64,000 nucleotides of DNA from NCBI GenBank assembly GCA_028826165.1, contig JAPDFW010000033.1, positions 310,001 through 374,000 of the forward strand, written 5' to 3'. Shown here piece by piece: positions 12,665 through 24,299 of the stretch. Numbering within the stretch: the first letter of the stretch is position 1; each line of letters begins with the position of its first letter. This DNA is from Anaeramoeba ignava (Eukaryota > Metamonada > Anaeramoebidae). Position numbers and translations under genes: made by a program. The notes under the pieces are model-generated. The model had not been told where the DNA came from. It did not search any database and saw only the letters and a list, made by a program, of their open reading frames with translations.

Positions 12665-12952
12665 TGTGAATCAATCATTTCAAAAATCAATTAAGAAATT
12701 AATTCAAAAATCAATTCAAAAATTAATTCAAAAATCAATCCAAAAATTATTTCAAAAATTAATTAAGAAATCAATTCAAAAATTAATTCAAAAATTAATT
12801 CAAAAATTAATTCAAAAATCAATTTAAAAATTTAAGAAATCAATTTTAAAATTATTTCAAAAATTAATTCAAAAATTAATTAAGAAATCAATTCAAAAAT
12901 TATTTCAAAAATTAATTTAAAAATTATTTCAAAAATTAATCCAAAAATTATT
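12665..12952. repeat. ATTAATTCAAAA satellite downstream of kelch copy 1
   Basis: About 290 bases of 12-bp units with TCAATTCAAAA and TTAAGAAATC variants directly after the stop codon. The homologous array after copy 2 exceeds 1 kb. Confidence 0.85.
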
Positions 12953-13212
12953 TTTCTTTGCTTTTTCTTTTATTTTTTGAAAATCAAACACAAAATAACA
13001 AAATAAATCACTTTTTAAAAAAAAACAAAAAAGTAATTTATGATTTGATTTGATTTGATTTAAAAAAAAAAAAGAGAGAAAATTTTATTTTTTTCCTCAA
13101 TTCCCAATTTATATTATTTTATTCTCAAAAATTTCTTTTAAATTAATAAAAAATAATTTCATTTTTCTTCTTTTTTTCTTCTTTTCTTTTTTGCTTTTTT
13201 TTTATCAAAGAA

Positions 13213-16200
13213 ATGGGTAAATTTTTATTATTTAATAATTTTATAATTAAAAATTAAAATTTAAATTTAATAATAAATAGATATTGAAAGTGAAAAAAAA
13301 TGGATTGAAATTAAACATGAAAACGCACCACCAAAAAGATCAAGACACACTTCTGTTTTATATAATAATAAATTATGGATTTTTGGTGGATATACAGTTG
13401 AAGGTCATGTTTTTAATGATTTATTTACTTTTGATTTAGGTTTATTTTATTTTAAATAAAAAATTTGATTCATTTTATTAATAATAATAACTATAATAAT
13501 AATATAGAATCACATCAATGGACAGAAATTAAAACTCAAAACCCACCAAACCCATTAAAAGGTATCATTCAATTTTAAAATCTAAATTAAAATCAAAATC
13601 AAAATCAAATTTGAAATCAAAATCAAAATTAAAATCAAAATCAAAATCAAAATTAAAATTTGAAATCAAAATCAAATTCAAAATCAAAATCAAAATTAAA
13701 ATTAAAATTAAAATTAAAATTAAAATTAAAATTAAAATCAAAATCAAAATCAAAATCAAAATCAAAATTAAAATTAAAATTAAAATTAAAATTAAAATTA
13801 AAAATCAAAATCAAAATTAAAATCAAAATCAAAATTAAAATCAAAATCAAAATCAAAATCAAAATTTTTAAAAATTTAAAATTAAATTTAAAAATCAAAT
13901 TTCAAAATAAAAATCAAATTCAAAATCAAAAATCAAAATCAAAATCAAAATCAAAATCAAAATTAAAAATCAAAATTAAAATTAAAAATCAAAATCAAAA
14001 TCAAAATCAAAATCAAAATCAAAATCAAAATCAAAATCAAAATAATCAAAATCAAAATCAAAATCAAAATCAAAATCAAAATCAAAATCAAAATCAAAAT
14101 CAAAATCAAAATCAAAATCAAAATTAAAATTAAAATCAAAATCAAAATCTAAAATCAAAATCAAAATCAAAATTAAAATTAAATTCAAATTCAAAATTAA
14201 AATTAAAACCTAAAATCAAAATCAAAATCAAAATCAAAATCAAAATCAAAATCAAAATCAAAATCAAAATCAAAATTAAAATCAAAATCAAAATCAAAAT
14301 CAAAATCAAAATCAAAATCAAAATCAAAATTAAAATTAAAATTAAAATCAAAATCAAAAATTAAAATTAAAATCAAAATCAAAATCAAAATCAAAATTAA
14401 AATCAAAATCAAAATCAAAATCAAAATTCAAAATCAAAATCAAAATCAAAATTAAAATTAAAATTAAAATAAAAATCAAAATCAAAATCAAAATCAAAAT
14501 CAAAATTTAAATCAAAATCAAAATTAAAATTAAAATCAGGACATACAGCAGTTGTTTATAATGATCAAATGTATATTTTTGGAGGAAGTGGACAATCATA
14601 TCAAGAAGAAAATGTGATGAATGTATTTGATTTCAAAAGTCATACATGGAATAAAATCGAAACACAAGGACAAGAAGTGCCACCTACTAGACATTATCAT
14701 ACAGCAGTTGTATGGAATGATAGAATGTGGATTTATGGTGGTTCTCGTTGGATGTCTTATAGTTCTGATATGTGGACATTTAATTTTACAGAAAACAAAT
14801 GGAATAAAATTGATCAAAAAGGTGATATTCCTCCTGGAAGAGGTTCACATATTGCAACTGTTTATTATAACAATATGTATATGCATGGTGGTCTTGACAG
14901 TGGAAGTCAAACTATTGGTGATTTTTACAGATTTGATTTCTGTAATTTATTTAAAATAATACAAATATTTTTAAATCCACTTTTGATCCACTTTTAATAT
15001 TTACATATTTATATTTATAATTATATTTATATTTTATATTTATATTTATATTTATACTTATATTTATACTTATATTTATATTTATATTTATATTTATAAA
15101 TTTAATAAATTAGTAACTGAAACTTGGTTCAAAATAGAACCAAAAGGAACTATTCCACTTCCTAGAGAAAGTCATGCATGTGTTATTTATAATAACAAAT
15201 TAATCACTTTTGCTGGTATTTATTTATTAATTTATTTATTTATTTATTAATTTATTTATTAATTTATTTATTAATTTATTGATTTATTAATTTATTAATA
15301 ATTTATTAATTTATTTGATTTATTGATTTATTAATTTATTAATTTATTAATTTATTTGATTTATTTATAAAAATTAAAAGGATTTCATCGAAAAACTGGA
15401 AATTATGATGATATGTTTCAATATGACTTTATTGAAAACAAATGGGAACAAATCAAAACAAGATCACAAAATCCACAAAAAAGAGATGATTTTTCAATGG
15501 ATTTAAAAGATAATATTATTTATATTTTTGGTGGAGTAACAGGTTATTCAGATGATTTTTCTCAAAGAGATGATTATGGAGATTTTTCTGATATTTTTCA
15601 ATTTCATATTGAAAAGGATTTATATTCAGATTTAAGAATATTTTTAGAAAGAGGAGAATTATCAGATATTAATTTTGAAACACAAGATGGAATTGAATTT
15701 CATGCACATTCAACAATTCTTCAATCACGTTTAAAAAATTGGAAATTTAATTCACAAACATTTTCCAAAATTTGTTCAAATTATTCATCAAAAACTATTG
15801 AACAATTATTAAAATATTTATATTATGAAAAATTTGAGTTACATTTATCACCAAAAGAACTTGAATTAAGAAAAGAATTAATTGATATATCTAAATTACT
15901 TGAATTAAAAGAATTAGAAACACTTTGTGAAGGAAAATATCTTCAATTAACGAAAGAAAATACAATTTTAAAAGATTTATATAATTTATATTTAAATGAA
16001 GAAACCAAAAATTTTTCAATTATATCAAATCAACAAAAAATTAAAGTTCATCGAGATATTCTTATAATGCGTTCAGAACTTTTCAGAGGTTTTAATTTTA
16101 ATTTTAAATTTAAATTTAAATTTAATTTAATTTTAAATTTAATTTTAATTTTAAATTCAATTTTAATTTTAATTTTAATTTTAAATTTAAATTTAATTTT

Positions 16201-16751
16201 AATTTTAATTTTAATTTTAATTAAAAGGATTATTTATGAGTGTTCAAGAAGATTCAAATGAAGTAGAAGATTTATCAGGATTAACAACAAATGGATTAAA
16301 AGGATTTTTATATTTTTTATATAATGATGAAATTGGACCAGATATTAATATTAATACTATTTGTGAACTTTTTGGAATATCAGATTATTTTGGAATGAGT
16401 AATAACAAATTAGATGAAATTTGTGAAGAATTTTTAAAAAAACAAAATATACCAATTAATAAATTACTTGAATTATTGGAAAAATCAGTTCAATTTGAAA
16501 GACATGATTTTATTGATTATATTTCAGAATTATGTTATGAAAATTTAAAAGAAATTAAAGAACTTCCAGAATTTGAAGAATTCAAAATTAATAATGAAGA
16601 TTTAGTTAAATTAATTTCTCAAAAACCTGAAAAGAGAGAAAAACAAAAAGAAAAACAAAAAGAACAACAAAAAGAACAACAAAAAGAACAAGATAAAAAA
16701 GATAAAAAGAAAAAGATAAAAAAGATAAAAAAGATAAAAATTGCCGAATGA
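13213..16751 (+). CDS. Kelch-repeat / double-BTB protein, downstream copy
   Basis: Tandem paralogue of the 9469 gene with the same seven-exon plan: 13213-13216, 13281-13439, 13508-13561, 14540-14941, 15114-15215, 15381-16088, 16228-16751; 650 residues. Exons 1, 2, 3, 5 and 6 have identical lengths in both copies; exon 4 gains one codon and exon 7 six. Differences cluster in the loops of kelch blades 2-4 (for example GGSGQSYQEEN for GGSRMFSEGN, GGSRWMSYSSD for GGFHWGSSYND, GGLDSGSQT for GGLFDGTET), whereas the BTB part is nearly identical. The Lys-rich tail has extra EKQKEQQKEQ units. This pattern suggests drift or selection on the substrate-binding face with a constant adaptor half. Confidence 0.88.
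13575..14535. repeat. AAAATC hexamer satellite, kelch copy 2 intron 3
   Basis: About 960 bases of AAAATC/AAAATT hexamers between GT at 13562 and AG at 14539. Confidence 0.9.
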
Positions 16752-17846
16752 TGTGAATCAATCAATTCAAAAATTATTTCAAAAATTAAATCAAAAATTA
16801 ATTCAAAAATTAATCCAAAAATTAATCCAAAAATCAATTTAAAAATTAATTTAAAAATTAATTCAAAAATTATTTCAAAAATTAATTCAAAAATTAATTC
16901 AAAAATTAATTAAGAAATCAATTCAAAAATTATTTCAAAAATTAATTCAAAAATCAATTCAAAAATCAATCCAAAAATTAATCCAAAAATTAATTCAAAA
17001 ATTAATTAAGAAATCAATTCAAAAATCAATTCAAAAATTAATTAAGAAATTAATTCAAAAATTAATCCAAAAATTATTCCAAAAATTAATTAAGAAATCA
17101 ATTCAAAAATTATTTCAAAAATTAATCCAAAAATTAATCCAAAAATTAATCCAAAAATTAATTAAGAAATCAATTCAAAAATTAATCCAAAAATTAATCC
17201 AAAAATTAATTTAAAAATTAATTTAAAAATCAATTCAAAAATCAATTCAAAAATTATTTAAAAAATCAATTCAAAAATTAATTAAGAAATCAATTCAAAA
17301 ATTAATTTTAAAAATTATTTAAAAAATTAATTCAAAAATCATTTCAAAAATTAATTAAGAAATCAATTTTAAAAATTAATCCAAAAATTAATTCAAAAAT
17401 CATTTCAAAAATCAATTCAAAAATCAATTTAAAAATTAATTCAAAAATTAATTAAGAAATTAATTCAAAAATTAATTCAAAATTAATTCAAAAATTAATT
17501 CAAAAATTAATTCAAAAATTAATTAAGAAATCAATTCAAAAATTAATCCAAAAATTAATTAAGAAATCAATTAAGAAATTAATTCAAAAATTAAATCAAA
17601 AATTAATTCAAAAATTATTTAAAAAATCAATTCAAAAATTAATTCAAAAATTAATACAGAAATTAATTCAAAAATTAATTCAAAAATCAATTCAAAAATC
17701 AATTTAAAAATTAATTCAAAAATTAATTAAGAAATTAATTCAAAAATCAATTCAAAAATTATTTAAAAAATCAATTCAAAAATTATTTCAAAAATTATTC
17801 CAAAAATTAATCAAGAAATTAATTCAAAAATCAATTTAAAAATCCA
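16752..17846. repeat. ATTAATTCAAAA satellite downstream of kelch copy 2
   Basis: About 1.1 kb of 12-bp units with interspersed ATTAAGAAATC variants, ending at the flank shared with copy 1 (TTTTTCTTTGCTTTTTC). No coding frame. Confidence 0.88.
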
Positions 17847-18069
17847 AAAATTATTTTTCTTTGCTTTTTCTTTTATTTTTTGAAAATCAAACACAAAATA
17901 ACAAAATAAATCACTTTTTAAAAAAAAATCAAAACAGTAATTTATGATTTGATTTGATTTGATTTAAAAAAAAAAAGAGAGAAGGAAAGGAAAAGAAAGG
18001 AAAAGAAAAAGGAAGAAAAAGAAGGAAAAAAAGAGAGGAAAATAAAAGAGAAAGAAATAAGGAAGGAAA

Positions 18070-21000
18070 TTATTTCAAAAAGACAACAACAACGGAAATA
18101 TTATCAGTAGATCCAGCAGAATAGGCTTCATCTCTCAATTTAGCAGCAGCTTTTTGGGGGTCAATTTCAGACATAACAATATCAACAACTTGCTGGTTAT
18201 TAAAAACGTCCCAAACACCATCACAAGCCAAAACAAGACACTCATCACTATCAGTTAATTTAATATTTGAAATAAAAGGAACAGCAGAGACAGCTTTCTT
18301 AAGGAAATCGTCACCCAAGGCTCTTGCAACACCGAGGATTCCGTTGACCCTTCCGTCCTTAACAAAACCCCCGTCACTTTGGATCCGTTTGAGTTCATCA
18401 GGATCCGTTGGCTTGTGATCATGTGAAAGCACTATCGCTTCTCCATCGCGAGATAAGATTGCTCGCGAGTCGCCAAGATTTGCTATCCATAAATTCCGAT
18501 CAAATAGTAAAGCTATAAGAACCGTTGTTCCTGAATAAACACACCATGCTGACATCTCGGATTTTACTTCAAGAAATGTTGTTTCAATTGATTCTTCAAT
18601 CGTCCGTTTTTGTTCTAGTTTTTCTAGAATTTTGCTGTGAATGTGATTCGCTGCATATTCGGCTGCTTCTCGTCCTCCATGTCCATCAAATACTGCAAAA
18701 TATGCTGCGTGTTGAAATGATACTATTTCCATATTTTCGCTTTCTTGTTTGATTAGTTGAGGTTTTAGTAGCTTGAATGATTTTGTATTTGGATTTTGGA
18801 TATTTTGATTTTGATTTTGATTTTGGATATTTTGATTTTGATTTTGATTTTGATTTTGATTTTGATTTTGATTTTGATTTTTATCATTTTCATTTTTATC
18901 ATTTTCATTTTTATCATTTTCATTTTTATCACTTTCATTTTTATTATTTTCATTTTTATCACTTTCATTTTTATCACTTTCATTTTTATCATTTTCATTT
19001 TTATCACTTTCATTTTTATCATTTTCATTTTTATCACTTTCATTTTTATCACGATTTTTATCACTTTCATTTTTATCACTTTCATTTTTATCACTTTCAT
19101 TTTTATCACTTTCATTTTTATCACTTTCATTTTTATCATTTTCATTTTTATCACTTTCATTTTTATCACTTTCATTTTTATCACGATTTTTATCACTTTC
19201 ATTTTTATCATTTTCATTTTTATCACGATTTTTATGCCTATGTTTGTGTTTATGTTTGTGTTTATGTTTATGGCGATGTTTATTTGTTTGATTTTCATTT
19301 TTTTCATTTTTTTCTTGATTTTCTTGATTTTCATTTTTTTCATTTTTTTCTTGATTTTCTTGATTTTCATTTGTTTCATCCCGAAATATTTTTGGGTTAT
19401 GATCTTTTGGAATTTCATCCTGAGGTAAAATAAGACTCTTTTGATTCAAAGTAGGATCTGAAAAATTCTGATTTCTCTTATTCTTTTTTGGTTTTTTAAT
19501 CTTTTTGTTTTTGTTTTTATTTTTATTCTTTTTCTTGCTGATTTGCAAGTCAACATTGAGAACACAAGAGCCAGTAGACCAAATTGAGTCTATATCAGTA
19601 TTAGCAAGATAATCGACGATGATCATAGTAACATCCTGCATATCTGCTCTTCTTCCCATCATTTCAGCGGTACCAACACGAAACAAATCGCATGGAAAAA
19701 TTTTCAATTTTTTCAACTTTTGGAACATCTTGTTTGGATTTTGTGATCGATTGCTGGAACACCTGATAAAGTGGTGTGCCGCGAGCCTGGTTCATCTGGT
19801 TCTTCTTTCCTTCAAGCATGGCCAAACCGCGTATACTTTTGTCAAAAACTATCATCCTTGTTTTAAATTGTCTTTGACAGGCATTGTTCAATAAACCTTC
19901 GATCACTTCATTAATAATTGCATTTCGAGTCACGATTTTAGTCACTTCTTCAACGTCTTCTGACGTGAGTTTTGGATTGCTTTCAAGGTTTAAAGACACA
20001 AGTCTTGTATTGCCTTTCAGGGCGTCTGCAATATAGCCCAAACCGCGGGACGTTATGTCATTTGCTCCAATTTCTAAAATTTCTAATTTTTGATTGTTTT
20101 CAAGAAGATAAGACACGATTATTGCTCCCTCTTCTTTAAGCTCAATGTTGTTTAAATAGAGCGCTTTTAAATTCTGTTTTTCTGATTCAATTGAGATGAT
20201 TGCATCAACTAAAAATCGTACTCCAGCTGTTCCTACTGGATTTGAAGACAGATCAATATCCGTTATTGTCTGATTTTTCTTTAAAAGTTCTGATATTATT
20301 CGTGCTCCTTGTTGGTTGATTTCGCTCTTCCGAAGTGATAGTTGAGTTACGCAATCGTCCTCGTATAATGATGTGCATAATGCTTCTAATCCTTTTATTC
20401 CTAGTCGGCTGTTGTCTAATTTTAATAAAAATTTATTTAGATCTTTTTTCTTTCTTTGACATTCTCGATAGATTATCTCAATAACTCCGTAATGTTTTTT
20501 TTTTTCCTTTTTTTTAAAAAAATTTATTTAAATAAATTTATAAATATTAAAATAAATATTAAAATAAATATTTAAATAAATATTAAAATAAATATTGAAA
20601 TAAATATTTAAATAAATATATAAATAAATATTGAAATAAATATTGAAATAAATATTGAAATAAATATTAAAATAAATATTGAAATAAATATTGAAATAAA
20701 TATTGAAATAAATATTGAAATAAATATTGAAATAAATATTGAAATAAATATTAAAATAAAATAAATATTGAAATATTGAAATAAATATTGAAATAAATAT
20801 TAAAATAAATATTTAAATAAATATTAAAATAAATATTGAAATAAATATTGAAATAAATATTGAAATAAATATTAAAAATAAATATTTAAATAAATATTGA
20901 AATAAATATTTAAAATAAATATTGAAATAAATATTAAAAATAAATATTTAAATAAATATTGAAATAAATATTTAAATAAATATTAAAAATAAATATTTAA

Positions 21001-22828
21001 ATAAATATTTAAATAAATATTAAAATAAATATTAAAATAAATATTGAAATAAATATTGAAATATTGGAATAAATTTATAAATAAATATTGAAATAAATAT
21101 TAAAATAAATATTAAAATAAATATTAAAATAAATATTAAAATAAATATTGAAATAAATATTGAAATAAATATTAAAATATTGAAATAAATATTAAAATAA
21201 ATATTAAAATAAATATTGAAATAAATATTTAAATAAATATTAAAATAAATATTGAAATAAATATTAAAATAAATATTGAAATAAATATTGAAATAAATAT
21301 TAAAATAAATATTGAAATAAATATTGAAATAAATATTGAAATAAATATTAAAAATAAATATTAAAATAAATATTGAAATAAATATTGAAATAAATATTAA
21401 AATATATATTAAAATAAATATTGAAATAAATATTTAAATAAATATTGAAATAAATATTGAAATAAATATTTAAATATATAAATAAATATTAAAATATATA
21501 AATAAATATTAAAAATAAATATTGAAATAAATTTATAAATAAATATTAAAATAAATATTGAAATAAATATTAAAAATAAATATTGAAATAAATATTAAAA
21601 ATAAATATTAAAATAAATATTAAAAATAAATATTAAAAATAAATATTGAAATAAATATTGAAATAAATATTAAAATAAATATTAAAAATATATAAATAAA
21701 TATATAAATAAATATTGAAATAAATATTAAAAATAAATATTAAAAATAAATATTAAAATAAATATTTAAATAAATATTGAAATAAATATTAAAATAAATA
21801 TTGAAATAAATTTATAAATATTAAAAATAAATATTAAAATAAATATTAAAATAAATATTAAAATAAATATTAAAATAAATATTTTAAATATTGGAATAAA
21901 TATTAAAATAAATATTAAAATAAATATTAAAATAAATATTGAAATAAATATTAAAATAAATATTAAAATAAATATTAAAATAAATATTAAAATAAATATT
22001 AAAATAAATATTAAAATAAATATTAAAATAATTTTTGAAATAAATATTAAAATAAATATTAAAAATAAATATTTAAATATTGAATAAATATTGAAATAAA
22101 TATTGAAATAAATATTGAAATAAATATTAAAATAAATATTTAAATAAATATTGAAATAAATATTGAAATAAATATTGAAATAAATATTGAAATAAATATT
22201 GAAATAAATATTAAAATAAATTTTGAAATAAATATTTAAATAAATATTTAAATAAATTTTGAAATAAATATATAAATAAATATTAAAATAAATATTTAAA
22301 TAAATATTTAAATAAATATTAAAATAAATATTGAAATAAATATTGAAATAAATATTGAAATAAATATTAAAATAAATATTAAAATAAATATATAAATAAA
22401 TATTAAAATAAATATTAAAATAAATATTAAAATAAATATTAAAATAAATATAGAAATAAATATTGAAATAAATATAGAAATAAATATAGAAATAAATATA
22501 GAAATAAATATTGAAATAAATATAGAAATAAATATATAAATAAATTTATAAATATAATGTATTTTTTTCCCTTGTTTTGTTCTTACATCTGTGCTTATAA
22601 ACTCTTCTTCTGGAAATTGTTTTCGAAATTTGATAAACAAATTTTGTGCCTCTTAAAATTGTTTTAAATAATAATAATAATAATTATAATTATAATTGTA
22701 TTTAAATTGAAATTATTTAGTTACGTTATATTTTAGTTATTTAAAATTTTTTTAAAAAAAAAGTTTTTTTTTTATTTTGATGTTTTACTTTTGTTTTTAA
22801 TTTTATTGATACTGAATTTACTTCCCAT
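18070..22828 (-). CDS. LRR-PP2C protein phosphatase with predicted N-myristoylated start
   Basis: Metal-dependent Ser/Thr phosphatase. Exon 1 (22828-22789) encodes MGSKFSINKIKNK, which fits the MGxxxS myristoylation rule. Exon 2 (22651-22587) gives KFRKQFPEEEFISTD. Exon 3 begins at 20506 and carries RNI-type leucine-rich repeats (SLRKSEINQQGA, DLSSNPVGTAG, LYLNNIELKEEGA, LEIGANDITSRG, LNLESNPKLTSED). The PP2C domain follows with MGRRADMQD, FAVFDGHGG, WIANLGDSRAIL, LACDGVWDV and STDNIS, so all metal-site motifs are present. About 270 low-complexity residues (ESDKNE and NQNQ repeats) split the first PP2C motif from DGHGG. The LRR frame runs into a stop at 19664 while the PP2C frame is open from 19728: one base must be skipped in that overlap, near A and T runs, so it is either an assembly error or a frameshift site. 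LRR-PP2C fusions are known in Entamoeba and PHLPP. Confidence 0.85.
18790..19250 (-). repeat. In-frame DKNES / NQ coding repeat inside PP2C domain
   Basis: 15-bp units (ATTTTTATCACTTTC on the plus strand) encode DKNES/DKNEN, preceded by AAAATC hexamers encoding NQ. Units stay multiples of three, unlike the neighbouring introns. Confidence 0.9.
20520..22553. repeat. AAATAAATATTG 12-bp satellite in LRR-PP2C intron 2
   Basis: About 2 kb of tandem AAATAAATATTG/AAATAAATATTA units within the intron 22586-20507. Confidence 0.92.
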
Positions 22829-23062
22829 TTTTGTTTGAATTTAGAAAAGAAAAGAAAAATAACCAAATTAAATTTTTAAAATAAATGTTTTTAATTTAAA
22901 ATAAATTTTTTTTTTTTAATTTGTTAAAGAAAAAGAAAAAGAAAAAAAATGAAAAAAAAAAATGAAAAAAAAAAATTTAAATTATTCAAAATTAGTAAAA
23001 ATTATTTAATTAAAAAATAAATTTTTGATTGATCAAATTAAAAGGAAAAAAAAGAATTAAAT

Positions 23063-24285
23063 TTAATTAATTTGATTTATATTTTCTTTTTCGGAATTCC
23101 TTTTTCTTTTTAAAATTTCTTTTGGATTTGCTAACATTTCAATAATTTGTTGATCTTTTGAATAATCTTTTGGAATTTTATTCTTTTTTTTTTTTTTTTA
23201 TAATTAATATAAAAAATTTAGAAATTAAATCAAAAATTTAAATATCTTTTTACTTTCTAAAATGATTATATATTTGGCAAAGTTGGTTATTATTAAATAA
23301 TTATTATTTTTACTATCTATAATCCAAATAAAATAATCAAAATAATTTCAATCCAAAAATTAGAAAAAAAAAATATTTTTTTTTACATTTGGTTCTTTAG
23401 GATCAGCTCCAAAAGAAAGTAATAATTCAACTAATTCTAATCTTTCAACAATTACAGCAAAATGTAAAGGAGTATTTCCCTAAATTATTTATTAAAAAAA
23501 AAAAGCTTTAATTTTGATCAAACAAAAAAAATAATTTATTCTACTTTCTAATAAAAAAAATAAAGGTTAATAATAAAAAAAAGGATTTGCTTTTTGTTTA
23601 CAAACTGATTATATTATGGAAATTTATTAATTATTAATTTATTCATTTTATAATTAAATTAAAAACATTTTTGGAAGATATTGATGCTCCTGAAGAAATC
23701 AATAAAGAAATTATATCTAAAGAAGCGTTATATAAGCAAGCATAATGAAGAGGAGTATTTTTCTAAACAAAATACAAAATAATTAAAATGAAAAAAATCG
23801 AAAAAAACTTATTAAAATGAATTTACAAACTTGTTTTTTTTTGATTTCAGAAAAAAATTTATCAATGATTCTCTAATTTGTTCTATGAATTTACTTTCTA
23901 ATTATAAACAAAGTGAGATTATTAAATATAATTAAGCATTAAAAGTGTCTAAATTTACATCTTTACAATTTATATTTGAACCAAATTGAATTAATTTTTG
24001 GAAAATTTCTTTTTGGGTTTTTTTTTGACTTGCATATAATAAAGGTGTTTGGTCCTAATTATATGAAGGATAAGAAATTCTATATTTTAAGATATTTTTA
24101 GTGAATATTGTAATTTATTACAAAAGGCTATAAATTAAAATTTATTAGTATTTTGTTTATTATTATATTTTTTTTTAAATGATTCGAACAAATAATTGTT
24201 CATTAAAATTAGTTCCTTTTTTATATAATTGTTCAATTAATTCTTCATTATTTGAATCAATTGCAGAAAATAAATCTTGAGACAT
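23063..24285 (-). CDS. Small ankyrin-repeat protein with one exon per repeat
   Basis: Found by reading the minus strand; the exons are too short to show as long ORFs. Exons: 24285-24190 (96 nt), 24054-23959 (96), 23762-23667 (96), 23479-23387 (93) and 23182-23063 (120 with stop), all phase 0, giving 166 residues. Exon 1 encodes MSQDLFSAIDSNNEELIEQL; exons 2-4 each encode one ankyrin repeat (DQTPLLYAS, KNTPLHYAC, GNTPLHFAV followed by helix 2 and a turn such as SSGAS or SFGAD). The last exon is a Lys-rich capping tail. Ankyrin repeats mediate protein binding; no partner can be inferred. A 42-nt in-frame cassette (23872-23831, also phase 0) inside intron 2 could be an optional exon but is left out because the repeat register is perfect without it. 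Confidence 0.8.
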
Positions 24286-24299
24286 TAAAAGAAATTTAA

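Larger units (their letters stand above)
9370..17985 (+). repeat. Tandem duplication unit carrying the kelch-BTB gene (two copies)
   Basis: The block from about 9370 to 13080 recurs at about 13110 to 17985. Shared landmarks are the upstream TTTATTCTCAAAAATTTC, the start context ATCAAAGAAATGGGTAAA, all seven exons and a common 3' flank (12949-13080 against 17849-17985). The second copy is longer because its intronic and 3' satellites are expanded. Confidence 0.9.

Noticed and set aside
16752-17846. Regular 12-bp spacing that could suggest a CRISPR-like or other repeat-spacer array
   Set aside because: Units are directly contiguous with no unique spacers, and the genome is clearly eukaryotic.
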